DNA of 64,000 nt. Source: JAXDAY01 sp034679345 (lineage in GTDB: Bacteria > Eisenbacteria > RBG-16-71-46 > CAIMUX01 > VGJL01). Each line of letters opens with the position of its first letter. The stretch's first letter is position 1. Both the position numbers and the translations under genes were made by a program. Location: NCBI GenBank assembly GCA_034679345.1, contig JAXDAY010000014.1:1-64000 (forward strand), read 5' to 3'. This document shows, piece after piece, positions 7,866 through 16,150 of the stretch. Below the pieces are notes generated by a model. That model was not told the DNA's origin and did no database searches. It worked only from the letters and a program-made list of their open reading frames with translations.

Positions 7866-10800
7866 TCAGGCCGCTTCGATCTCCCGATAGAGAGAAACGC
7901 GCTCCGCCAGGATATGCCGATCGGCCTCCGGGGCCTCGATTCGGAGGGTGTCGAGTAGCCGGCGAGCCTCGTCGAGGTGGATGCGATCGCCCGTGCGCTG
8001 GAAGAGGCGGAAACGCGCCCGGAGTTTCTCCAGGTAGTTCAATCGACCCTCGTTCGCCGCATAAGCCTCCAGGGCAGATGAGATTTCGCCCGAGGGAAGA
8101 AACGCCGACTCGATCGAGGCGGTCACGATGGCGCTCGGGACCACGGCTTCCCGGGCGAGCGCGAGGCCCGCGGAGAAGTGCTCGTTCGCCTCGTCGTTGC
8201 GGGCAACCTCCAGGCAGACTCGGCCCAGGCGCACGCGCGCAAGGGCCAAGCCGCGCTTGTAGCCGCTCCCCTTCCACACCTCCAGGGCCACGCGATAGAG
8301 CCGTTCCGCCTCGACCCACTCCCGGGCCTCGAACGCGAGATCTCCCAGACCCAAATGGGCCTCGCCTTCGATCACGGGCTTCTGGATCTCGCGGGCAAGA
8401 GCGAGCCGCCGCTCCTCCCAGATTCGCGCCTCGTCGTAACGGCCGAGCGCCGCCAGAGTCAATGCCAGACCCTGCATCGCGCTCGCCTCGCCCACCCTGA
8501 ATCCGATCTCGGCGGAGAGCCGCAGCATGCGCTCGTGCGACTGCAGGGAGGCAGCGAGGCGGCCCACGTTATAGTCGAGTCCTCCGATGTTGCCGGTGGC
8601 GATCGCCTCCGCCTGACGGAATCCGACCTCGCGGGCGAGGGCCAGATGCCGCTCATGGTGCTCGCGCGCTTCGTCCAGCCTTCCCATCTGGGAGAGGATC
8701 ACGCCCAGGTTGCCGACGGCGATCGCCTCTCCAAGCCGGTAGCCCGCCTCCCGGGAGATCTCCAGGTGACGCTCGAACGTCTCGTGCGCTTCCGCCAGAC
8801 GTCCGAGCCCGTAGGCGACCACGCCCAGGTTTCCGGTCACCTTGACCTCTTGGAGCTTGAATCCGCTCTGCCGGGCGAGCTCGAGGCTTCGCTTGAAGTA
8901 GGCCTCCGCCTGATCGAGCGCGCCCGTTTCATAGCAGAGATTGCCCAGATGCGCGGTCGCATTCGACTCTTCCTTGATGTCGCCGCAGCCGCGCGCGAGC
9001 TCGAGCGCTTCCTCCAGGACGGCGCGCGCCTCTCCGTATCGCGCTTCCCGGATCCGGAGCCAGCCGAGCATCCGGCGCGCCCGCGCGCGAGCGATTGGAT
9101 CGCCGGTCGACTCAGCCACGCCGAGCATCTCTTCGAGAGCCGCGTTCTCTTGCTCTCTTCGACCCAGGTACTCGAGGCGGGCGGCAAGGCGCTTGAGCAC
9201 GGGAATTCGCTCGGCGCCGGCCGGGAATCCCGGCGATTCGAGCGCGCGCGTCGCCAGCTCAGCGGCCGCGCCCTGCTGGAAGCTTCGTTCCATGTGATCG
9301 AGGGCGGGCAGGAGATAGCGCGCCGCGTCCGCCCCCTGCCCCCCTTTCACGAAGTGCTCGGCGAGGCCGACGACGACGGCGCCGTCGAGCTCAGCCGGAT
9401 CCTTCTCCTGGGCTCGCTCCCGCGTCTCGAGCGCGTGCGCCAGGGCCAAGTGATAGTGCTCGCGGAGCTGCTCGAATAGACCCGCGTGGAGCGCCTCCTG
9501 GACCTGGTGGTGATCGAACGCGTAGCGCCGGCCCACCGTGCGGATGAGCCCGTGGCGTTTCTCCATGAGGCCAAAGCGTCGGAGGGCGTCCAGAACGGCG
9601 ACTCCCGCCGCGTCGGCGACGAGCGAGGGATCGAACTCGAAGCCGGCGCACGAGGCGATCTCGAGCAGTTCACGATCCTCCCGGTCGAGTCCGGCGAGGC
9701 GGGCCCGGATGAGTTGCTGGATCGAATGAGGGGTCGTGATCTCCCGATCCGAGGCGGTGACCGCCCAGGCGCCGTCAGCGCCCCGGACGACGTATTCCGC
9801 CTCCTCGAGCGCGTGCAGGTGCTCGAGGAGGAAGAGCGGGTTCCCATCGCACCGTCGAGCCAGCAGCAGCGCGAGATCCTCGGCGAGACGATCGGATCGA
9901 AGCGCCTCGGCGAGGATGCCCTGGATGTCGGAGTCGCTCAGCCGCGCCAGCGCAAGCTGCGCGGCATGCTCGGATCGAAGGAGGGATGCGGTCCACGCTT
10001 CGGGAAGCTCCGGCCGCGTGGCGCCGATCAGCAGGATCGGGTGTCCCGGAACGCTCAGAGCGAGGGCGGCGAAGAGGCCTCGCCCCTCCTCCGGCGCGAA
10101 GTGGAGGTCGTCGATCAAGAGGATCGTGGGCCGATCGGCGGCAAGCGCGCGGATCAGGTGCACGAAGCCGGTCTGCAGGGAATCCTTGGAGAGCGGATCG
10201 GAGTCTGACTGCTCTCCGCGGAGCAGCGCCGTGAAGGGTTCAGCCAGTCGCGGCGCCGCGGCCAGCGCTTCGCCGATCCCATTCTCAAGTCCCATCTCGT
10301 CGAAGTGATCGCGGAAGGCGTCCCGGAATGCGCCCGCCTCTGTCGCCGCGCCTCCTGGCGGATAGGAGCCGTACAGGAATGACAGCTCCTCGCCATCCTG
10401 CTCCAGCGCGCACACGAGCTCGTTGACGAGCCGCGTCTTGCCGATCCCGGCCTCCCCCTGGAGGAGCACGACCGCGCCGTCTCCGCTCCGCGCGCGCTGA
10501 AAGGCGTCGCGCAGCCGTCGCAGGTCATCGTCGCGTCCGTGCAGCGTCGTTTCGCGCGAGATGCGGGGCCCGCGCCGCGGCGATCGCGAGGCGCGGCGGA
10601 TCGCGCTGAGACGCTCCCGCCACCAGGGGCTCTTCTCTCCCTCGGAGAGAATCCGGACAAGATCCGGGGCCGTGATCGGCGGGCCGCCGCGGGATTCCTC
10701 GATCGCCTCGAGCTGTCGAAGAACGCCGCTGAAGAACGGGGAGATCAACGCCGGGCCGCTAGCTGTCACCGCCTCGTGGAGGAGAACGCCCAGACGCCGG

Positions 10801-12113
10801 AGATCGGCTCGCTGGAGGCTCGCGAGTCTTGACGGATCGCGCGGAGCTTCCGGGGCGGCTCCGGATCGATGCAGCTTGAGGCTGCCGTTCTCGAGAAGCA
10901 GCATGCCATCGAGGTCAAAGTCGCCCAGGGCCCCCCCATCAGCGTGGATTCGCGCCAGGGACTTCGCCGCTTCGGCGGCGATGCGTCGAGCCATCTCCTC
11001 CGGCAGTCTGCCGATCTCGGCCTCGAGAGATCGAAGCGTGCGGACCTGATCCCGCGGCACCTCCGCCGATGGAAGCGCCGCGAAGAGGGCGCGCTCCATC
11101 TCGCCGGCGCTGCCGAACCGCTCCGCGGGATCGGGAGCCAGCGCCATCTCAACTGAATGGACGAAGTCGGCTGCGAGATCGGGGCGGGCCTCGCGCAGCG
11201 CGGTTCGCTTGCGCGCGGCGTGCTTCTGCATCAGCTCATCCCAGCTCGCCGCCTCGATCGGATAGCGGCCGGTCACGAGGTGGAACAGCAGCGCCCCGAG
11301 CGAATACAGGTCGGCCTCCGGACCTGCGCTCTCGCCGCGCAAGACCTCGGGCGCGAGCACGAGGGGCGTTCCATAGACGGGTCTCGCCTGCGCGTTCAAA
11401 CCGCCCCCATCGTTGCGCCACTGAGCGGCGCCGAAGTCCATCAGCACGATCCGTCCACCGCGCTCGCGCATGACGTTCGCCGCCTTCACGTCGCCGTGGA
11501 TGAAGCCGGCCGCGTGCACCGCGGCGAGGGCGCCGCAGAGGGAGAGCCCGATCAGGATCGCCTCGGAGGGCGCGAGCGGGCCTTCCTCTTGAAGCCGCGC
11601 GGCCAAGGTGCTCCCGCGAATGAAATCGGTCCAGAATCCCACGCGCTGCTCGTGCACGTCGGCCCCGTGGATGGTGAGGACATTCGGGTGCCTTACCCGC
11701 GCGAGCTTTCGGGCCTCCTCGAGGAATCGGCGTGGGCCTTGATCCGAGTCCGTGAAACCCACGCGTCGCAGCTTCAACGCCACCTCGCGTTGCAGCCTCG
11801 TGTCGATCGCCCGATAGACGTCCCCGAAGCTCCCCCGCCCCACGATCTCACAGAGGCGAAGAGCCCCCCAGTAAGTCGCGCTTGCTTCGCCGGATGGGGC
11901 ATCGCCGAGCCCATCGCGCGGGGCCGACAGGCGAGCCGCGATCGCGCGGTGGGCGAGCGCTACGGCCTCGATCTCCTTGAGGCGGAGGAATGCGCTGCCG
12001 CCACGCGCAGGATCGCTCAGCTCCAGATCCCAGTCCACGGGCTTGCCGTCGGAGATCGCGTTGCAGAGCTTGCGCAGCGGGTTGGCTCGCGCGTCCATCT
12101 CCTCGTTCCTCAC
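7866..12113 (-). CDS. Ser/Thr kinase - pseudokinase-like - AAA ATPase - TPR signalling protein
   Basis: 1415 residues, cytoplasmic. The kinase domain (about 85-345) has glycine loop VGRGSFGDVY (91-100), VALK lysine 114, HGDVKAANV (205-213, Gly in place of the usual Arg of HRD), DFG 225-227 and APE 253-255. A second, degenerate kinase C-lobe-like stretch follows at about 365-490. Next is a STAND/MalT-like ATPase with Walker A GEAGIGKT (552-559) and Walker B 'TILLIDDLHF' (about 660), then about ten TPRs. The GTG start overlaps the stop of the upstream ECF sigma gene (GTGA), so the two are translationally coupled; an ATG five codons downstream (12098) is an alternative. The TPR/STAND half suggests signal-dependent assembly that gates the kinase. 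Confidence 0.85.
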   Translation of the reverse strand: MRNEEMDARANPLRKLCNAISDGKPVDWDLELSDPARGGSAFLRLKEIEAVALAHRAIAARLSAPRDGLGDAPSGEASATYWGALRLCEIVGRGSFGDVYRAIDTRLQREVALKLRRVGFTDSDQGPRRFLEEARKLARVRHPNVLTIHGADVHEQRVGFWTDFIRGSTLAARLQEEGPLAPSEAILIGLSLCGALAAVHAAGFIHGDVKAANVMRERGGRIVLMDFGAAQWRNDGGGLNAQARPVYGTPLVLAPEVLRGESAGPEADLYSLGALLFHLVTGRYPIEAASWDELMQKHAARKRTALREARPDLAADFVHSVEMALAPDPAERFGSAGEMERALFAALPSAEVPRDQVRTLRSLEAEIGRLPEEMARRIAAEAAKSLARIHADGGALGDFDLDGMLLLENGSLKLHRSGAAPEAPRDPSRLASLQRADLRRLGVLLHEAVTASGPALISPFFSGVLRQLEAIEESRGGPPITAPDLVRILSEGEKSPWWRERLSAIRRASRSPRRGPRISRETTLHGRDDDLRRLRDAFQRARSGDGAVVLLQGEAGIGKTRLVNELVCALEQDGEELSFLYGSYPPGGAATEAGAFRDAFRDHFDEMGLENGIGEALAAAPRLAEPFTALLRGEQSDSDPLSKDSLQTGFVHLIRALAADRPTILLIDDLHFAPEEGRGLFAALALSVPGHPILLIGATRPELPEAWTASLLRSEHAAQLALARLSDSDIQGILAEALRSDRLAEDLALLLARRCDGNPLFLLEHLHALEEAEYVVRGADGAWAVTASDREITTPHSIQQLIRARLAGLDREDRELLEIASCAGFEFDPSLVADAAGVAVLDALRRFGLMEKRHGLIRTVGRRYAFDHHQVQEALHAGLFEQLREHYHLALAHALETRERAQEKDPAELDGAVVVGLAEHFVKGGQGADAARYLLPALDHMERSFQQGAAAELATRALESPGFPAGAERIPVLKRLAARLEYLGRREQENAALEEMLGVAESTGDPIARARARRMLGWLRIREARYGEARAVLEEALELARGCGDIKEESNATAHLGNLCYETGALDQAEAYFKRSLELARQSGFKLQEVKVTGNLGVVAYGLGRLAEAHETFERHLEISREAGYRLGEAIAVGNLGVILSQMGRLDEAREHHERHLALAREVGFRQAEAIATGNIGGLDYNVGRLAASLQSHERMLRLSAEIGFRVGEASAMQGLALTLAALGRYDEARIWEERRLALAREIQKPVIEGEAHLGLGDLAFEAREWVEAERLYRVALEVWKGSGYKRGLALARVRLGRVCLEVARNDEANEHFSAGLALAREAVVPSAIVTASIESAFLPSGEISSALEAYAANEGRLNYLEKLRARFRLFQRTGDRIHLDEARRLLDTLRIEAPEADRHILAERVSLYREIEAA

Positions 12114-12715
12114 CGATGCTGGTCCATCGCGCGGGATAACCTCTCCAGCGCCCGCGAGACGAGCATGCGCGCCGCATTGGGCGACGGGCTCCCGATCGCA
12201 TCCGCGATCTCCCGATGCGAGAAGCCGAACTCGAGGCGCAGAACGACCGCCTCGCGCATCGTCTCGGGCAGTTCGGCCAATGCGGCTTCGTAGGATGCGA
12301 TCACCTCTCGACTCACGATCTCCTCGATCAGAGAGGCGCGTTCGTCCTCGATGCTCTCATCCACCCCTTGCCTCGGATCCTGATGGGAGCGCCGAATCTC
12401 GTTTCGGAGGAGATTCATGAGCGTGCGGCGCAGATAGACGAGGAACGCTCCCTCTCGCCGGGGCTCGAAGCTTCCCATGCGATCGAGCACGCGCAATAGG
12501 GTCACCTGGACCAGGTCGGCCGTCTCAGCCATGCCGCGCGCGCTCGAGGGGAGCCTCCCATGCGCCCAGCGCATGAGCATGGGATGGTAACGGGCCGCGA
12601 GCTGCTCGCGCGCGTCGGCATCGCCCGATTTGACGCGATGGATCAACGCCGCCGTGGAGTCGAGCGGTAGACTCCCCGGCCAGTCGGGCAGCGCTGTGAC
12701 GTGTTGATCGCCCAT
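12110..12715 (-). CDS. ECF-type sigma factor coupled to a Ser/Thr kinase
   Basis: 201 residues with sigma region 2 ('DADAREQLAARYHPMLMRWAHGRLPSSARGMAETADLVQVTLLRVL', about 32-78) and region 4 ('LPETMREAVVLRLEFGFSHREIADAIGSPSPNAARMLVSRALERL', about 145-192). The extended linker between the regions and the absence of an anti-sigma gene resemble ECF groups found beside Ser/Thr kinases, where phosphorylation is thought to replace anti-sigma control. Its stop overlaps the kinase start by 4 nt. I infer that the kinase encoded next door controls this sigma factor. Its own promoter was not identified in the 290-nt upstream gap. Confidence 0.88.
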   Translation of the reverse strand: MGDQHVTALPDWPGSLPLDSTAALIHRVKSGDADAREQLAARYHPMLMRWAHGRLPSSARGMAETADLVQVTLLRVLDRMGSFEPRREGAFLVYLRRTLMNLLRNEIRRSHQDPRQGVDESIEDERASLIEEIVSREVIASYEAALAELPETMREAVVLRLEFGFSHREIADAIGSPSPNAARMLVSRALERLSRAMDQHR

Positions 12716-13007
12716 CCTTGCTTCTCCTCGGGGGCGGCGGCCGAATGCAACTGAGGAACCGGGGAGACTAGCAGGAATGAGGCGCCTGAGGAAGCCCGCA
12801 AGTTCAGCCGGTCAACAGACGGTGGAAGGGCCCTATTTGCGTGTCACTCGATGCTCTCTTGCGGCGGCCGCGGGCCTGCGCTTAGTGTCACCGGCAGCGG
12901 CTCGATCGATCGGGGTCCAGCCGTCCGCCGAGACGGTCGCGTTCTACCTCCGCTGGTCTCGTGCCGGGAGTCGCGCGAGGCGGCGCGCGCAGGAATGGGA
13001 GCGTTCG

Positions 13008-13229
13008 ATGAGATTGATCGGACTGGTCCTCGTGGTCGTGGGAGTGCTCGCGCTCGTCTATGGCGGATTCACCTACAACCGGGACCGGACGGTGCTCGAG
13101 ATGGGCGATGTAAAAATCACCGCCACGGAACAGAAGAGCATTCCGGTTCCGGCGATCGTCGGGGTGATCGTGCTGATCGGAGGAGTGGCGCTCCTGGCGC
13201 TGGACAGACGCCGGCCCGGATCGGCGTGA
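13008..13229 (+). CDS. Small two-helix membrane protein
   Basis: 73 residues: an N-terminal membrane helix ('LIGLVLVVVGVLALVYGGF', 3-21), a short polar segment containing 'EMGDVKITATEQKSIPVP', and a second membrane helix (about 50-66). The frame is open further upstream, but the start at 13008 has a GGAATGGGAG ribosome site and places a membrane helix at the N-terminus, as in DUF3185-like small proteins. Function unknown. It stands alone and converges with the flavodoxin-like gene 42 nt away. Confidence 0.65.
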   Translation: MRLIGLVLVVVGVLALVYGGFTYNRDRTVLEMGDVKITATEQKSIPVPAIVGVIVLIGGVALLALDRRRPGSA

Positions 13230-13271
13230 TCGAGCCCGCTATCCGAGGCTGAGTGCCCTGCCGCAACCAAC

Positions 13272-14003
13272 CTATCGGCCGATCGTGCCGGACTTAGCGC
13301 TCAGGATCGCCCTCGCAGCTTGATTCGCATTCTCGACGTACTCCCCCAGGGAGATCAGCGGGCGGCTCACGATTTCCTGGATCACATCCGGGATGACGCC
13401 CTCCTGCACGAGCCGTACCCCAGCCTCTTTGCAGGCCTCCAGAACGTCGCAAGCTCCGGCGGCATTTGCCATCGCGGCGAAGACTCCCGCGTGGGGCCGG
13501 AGCAGCGCGCCCGCGAACTCGCGGTCCATCCGGCGACACACAGTCTTGACGTGCATGACGAGCGGGTCGAAGTTGTCCACCTCCCAGAACCCACAGCTCG
13601 AGACGAGCACGACCTTGCCGGGCTTCACGCGAGCCCTTGTGTGCCATGCGCAGTGGCCGTCGCGCAGATCGATCGTCGGTTCGGCCAGAGGCAGCATGCG
13701 ATCGAGCAGGTTCTTCATCGGGCCCGCCATCCCATCCACATAGAGGGGCGTGGCGAAGATCCAGATATCGGAGGCGGCGAGCCTCGCCAAGACCTCCCCG
13801 GCGTCGTCCTTCTGGACGCACGTGCCCGGGTTCCCGAACCAGCACGAGTGCTCCCCGAGGCAGGGGGCGATCGAGAGCTCCTGGGTGTAGAGGACATCCG
13901 CCTCCGCGCCGGCGTTCTGAATTCCCACGAGCAGCCGATCGAGAATCGCGGCGGTGTGGCCCTTGTCCTTCTTGGGGCTGGCGTTGATGGCGAGAGCTTT
14001 CAT
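13272..14003 (-). CDS. Flavodoxin-like NADPH-dependent FMN reductase family protein
   Basis: 243 residues. The start 'MKALAINASPKKDKGHTAAIL' is the phosphate-binding loop of flavodoxin-like FMN reductases and is preceded by AAGGAGG. The segment 'CLGEHSCWFGNPGTCVQKDD' (about 50-68) keeps the cysteine pattern of iron-sulfur-flavoprotein relatives, and 'DIWIFATPLYVDGMAGPMKNLLDR' (about 80-103) is the second flavin-contacting region. A likely role is a soluble two-electron flavin reductase; the substrate is unknown. Cysteines suited to an Fe-S cluster are only partly present, so cluster binding is uncertain. Confidence 0.8.
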   Translation of the reverse strand: MKALAINASPKKDKGHTAAILDRLLVGIQNAGAEADVLYTQELSIAPCLGEHSCWFGNPGTCVQKDDAGEVLARLAASDIWIFATPLYVDGMAGPMKNLLDRMLPLAEPTIDLRDGHCAWHTRARVKPGKVVLVSSCGFWEVDNFDPLVMHVKTVCRRMDREFAGALLRPHAGVFAAMANAAGACDVLEACKEAGVRLVQEGVIPDVIQEIVSRPLISLGEYVENANQAARAILSAKSGTIGR

Positions 14004-14270
14004 GCGCGGCCTCCTTCGTCCGTCAGGATTGCGGCTGCGCGGGACGCAGAGGCGGGGCAGCCGCAGCCGCCTTCGAGTATAAGGCCTTCTCGCGCCTGGG
14101 AGGAGGTCGAAGAGGCGCCATGCGTGGATGCTGGAAACGGGCATTCGCTCGCTTCGTCGGGCGATCGGCGCGACAGACGCCTTACGCGAGCCGATCGGGT
14201 GCCGTATGATCGGTCTGCGTCTTCAAGTCGTGGCGAGTGGGTGGTTCGGAGGGCTTTTCGAAAGGAGTGA

Positions 14271-14708
14271 ATGATGGGCAAGTTCGATGAGTTGGTGGGC
14301 AAGCTGACCGCGGGCAAGGACGAGCTGGCGGGAGCTTCGAAGAAGCTCGTCGAAGGCGCGCTGGAGATGATCGATGACCAGAAGGACGGCCTGCAAGGGA
14401 TGGTCGAGAAGCTGAGCGCGTCGGGGTTGGGCGAGCAGGTCAAATCGTGGGTCGACAAGGGCAGCAACCTGCCGATCACCTCGGAGCAGGTGAAGCAGGC
14501 GTTCAGCAAGGACGAGCTCGAGATGATGGCCCTGAAGGCGCAGCTGTCCGTTGAGGAAGTGACTTCCCAGCTGGCCGCCGCGTTGCCGCGGATCGTCGAT
14601 CGGCTCACGCCCGACGGCAAGATCACCGCGGGCGGCCTGGTGCACCAAGTGCAGGGACTCCTGGGCAAGCTCGGGATCGGCAAGAAAGAGCCGGGCGTCC
14701 ACGACTGA
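14271..14708 (+). CDS. YidB/DUF937-like protein
   Basis: 145 residues, helical. The stretch 'LSASGLGEQVKSWVDKGSNLPITSEQVKQAF' followed by 'LSVEEVTSQLAAALPRIVDRLTPDGKI' is characteristic of YidB family proteins (DUF937). No signal peptide. The family has no firm biochemical role. A ribosome site AAAGGAG lies 8 nt before tandem ATG codons, and either may be used. It is divergent from the flavodoxin-like gene and converges on gatD across a strong terminator hairpin. Confidence 0.75.
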   Translation: MMGKFDELVGKLTAGKDELAGASKKLVEGALEMIDDQKDGLQGMVEKLSASGLGEQVKSWVDKGSNLPITSEQVKQAFSKDELEMMALKAQLSVEEVTSQLAAALPRIVDRLTPDGKITAGGLVHQVQGLLGKLGIGKKEPGVHD

Positions 14709-14723
14709 GCGCGGAGCCGAGGG

Positions 14724-14755
14724 GAGGCGCCCGCCGGTGGTCCGGCCGGCGCCTC
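14724..14755. terminator. Bidirectional terminator hairpin
   Basis: A 14-bp stem with one mismatch (GAGGCGCCCGCCGG at 14724-14737 with CCGGCCGGCGCCTC at 14742-14755) and a TGGT loop, between the convergent YidB-like and gatD genes. There is no long U-run, but stability and position support a terminator. Confidence 0.65.
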
Positions 14756-14761
14756 GATCGC

Positions 14762-16150
14762 TCACTTCCAGTGCGAGGCGATGAACTCCTCCGTATCGGG
14801 CAATCCCCCCTGGAGGATCAGGTATCCGTTGTGAGGCTCCCGCAGGGTGATCTCGTGGCTGATGGAATGCCGCATCATGCGCATCACCTCGGCGTGGTCG
14901 TCGGTGTGAGCGAGCACCCATGAGAGCTTCATGAGCGCAGTTTCGGGCAGCATGTTGTCGAGCGGGACGACGCCGATGTCGATGAGATCGCGCCCCGTGT
15001 CGTAGACATACATCTGCGCGTAGCCCCAGAGAGTCTGCACGGTCATGACGACGTGCACGCCCGCGGCGACTGCCCTCTTCAAAGCCGGGTAGAGCGGCTT
15101 GTTCACGTGGCCCAATCCCGTGCCGGCGATCACGATTCCCCGATACCCCTTCTCGACGAGCGCGTCGACCAGATCGGGACGCATGCCGGGATAGTAGTAG
15201 AGGATGGTCGCCCGATCATCGTAGACCGGATCGATCACAACCTTCCGCGAGGGATCGCGCCGCTGGAAGTCGTCGGTGAGATACAGAAAGTCGTCGCGGC
15301 TCACCGTGGCGAGAGGGGTGCCCCCCACCGTCCGGAAGGTGCTGCGGTAGGAGCTGTGCATCTTCCGGCAGCGGGTCCCTCGATGAAGCAGGCCGTAGCG
15401 GTCCGAAGTGGGGCCGAACATGCAGATCACGACCTCGGCGATCTCGCCGTAGGCGGCCGAGCGCACCGAGTGGATGAGATTCAGCGCCGCGTCGCTCGAG
15501 GGGCGGTCGCTCGATCGCTGGGATCCCACGAGCACGATCGGCACCGGCGAGTTCTGCACCATGAAGGAGAGGATCGCCGCGGTGTGCCCCATCGTGTCGG
15601 TCCCATGACCGATCACGATTCCATCGGCGCCCGCATCGATCTCCGCGCCGATCGCCTTGGCAAGCTCGATGTACTGATCCATCGACATGTTCTCGGAGAA
15701 GACGCCGAAGATCTTCTTCGTCGTTAGGTTGCAGATGTCGGCCAGCTCGGGCACGGCCCCGTAGAGCTCACCCGGCGTGAAAGCGGGGATGACCGCTCCC
15801 GTGCGGTAGTCGAGGCGCGAGGCGATCGTGCCTCCCGTCCCGAGGAGAGTCACGGCGGGCAGGTTCGGCCGGCTGGGGAACTCCTTCTCGGGGATCTTGT
15901 AGATCGCCTCCTTGTAGCCGACCTCGCGCACTTCGGCGATGCGGTCGATGTGAACGCCGACGTTGTAGCCGTTCTTGAGCTTGATCACGATGTGAGCGTC
16001 ATCGAGCGTCTCGCTCCGCGGGAGAATCACGCCCTCGAAGACGCTTCCCGCATCATTGACGAGCCGCACATCGCTCCATACGCGAACGCCGAGATCCTTG
16101 AGACGAGCGCGGGCGCGCCCCTTGTATCCCTTCAGGTCATCGACCACCAT
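14762..16150 (-). CDS. gatD: Archaeal-type Glu-tRNA(Gln) amidotransferase subunit D
   Basis: 462 residues. GatD is the asparaginase-like subunit that frees ammonia from Gln or Asn for GatE. An N-terminal beta domain (about 1-90, 'VRLVNDAGSVFEGVILPRSE') precedes an L-asparaginase fold. Active-site motifs are intact: GTGGTIAS (104-111, Thr108), HGTDT (182-186, Thr184-Asp185) and the GatD-specific 'RGTRCRKMHSSYRSTFRT' with the catalytic-region lysine. The extra N-terminal domain and the RKMHS region separate GatD from ordinary asparaginases. The gene overlaps the end of gatE by 14 nt, so the pair is co-translated. GatDE is regarded as an archaeal enzyme, so its presence beside clearly bacterial genes is unusual. 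Ordinary asparaginase is the main alternative, and gatE next door argues strongly against it. Confidence 0.93.
   Translation of the reverse strand: MVVDDLKGYKGRARARLKDLGVRVWSDVRLVNDAGSVFEGVILPRSETLDDAHIVIKLKNGYNVGVHIDRIAEVREVGYKEAIYKIPEKEFPSRPNLPAVTLLGTGGTIASRLDYRTGAVIPAFTPGELYGAVPELADICNLTTKKIFGVFSENMSMDQYIELAKAIGAEIDAGADGIVIGHGTDTMGHTAAILSFMVQNSPVPIVLVGSQRSSDRPSSDAALNLIHSVRSAAYGEIAEVVICMFGPTSDRYGLLHRGTRCRKMHSSYRSTFRTVGGTPLATVSRDDFLYLTDDFQRRDPSRKVVIDPVYDDRATILYYYPGMRPDLVDALVEKGYRGIVIAGTGLGHVNKPLYPALKRAVAAGVHVVMTVQTLWGYAQMYVYDTGRDLIDIGVVPLDNMLPETALMKLSWVLAHTDDHAEVMRMMRHSISHEITLREPHNGYLILQGGLPDTEEFIASHWK

Noticed and set aside
8178..9479. 433-aa open frame opposite the kinase/TPR gene
   Set aside because: It is antisense to conserved TPR repeats and has no recognisable motif.
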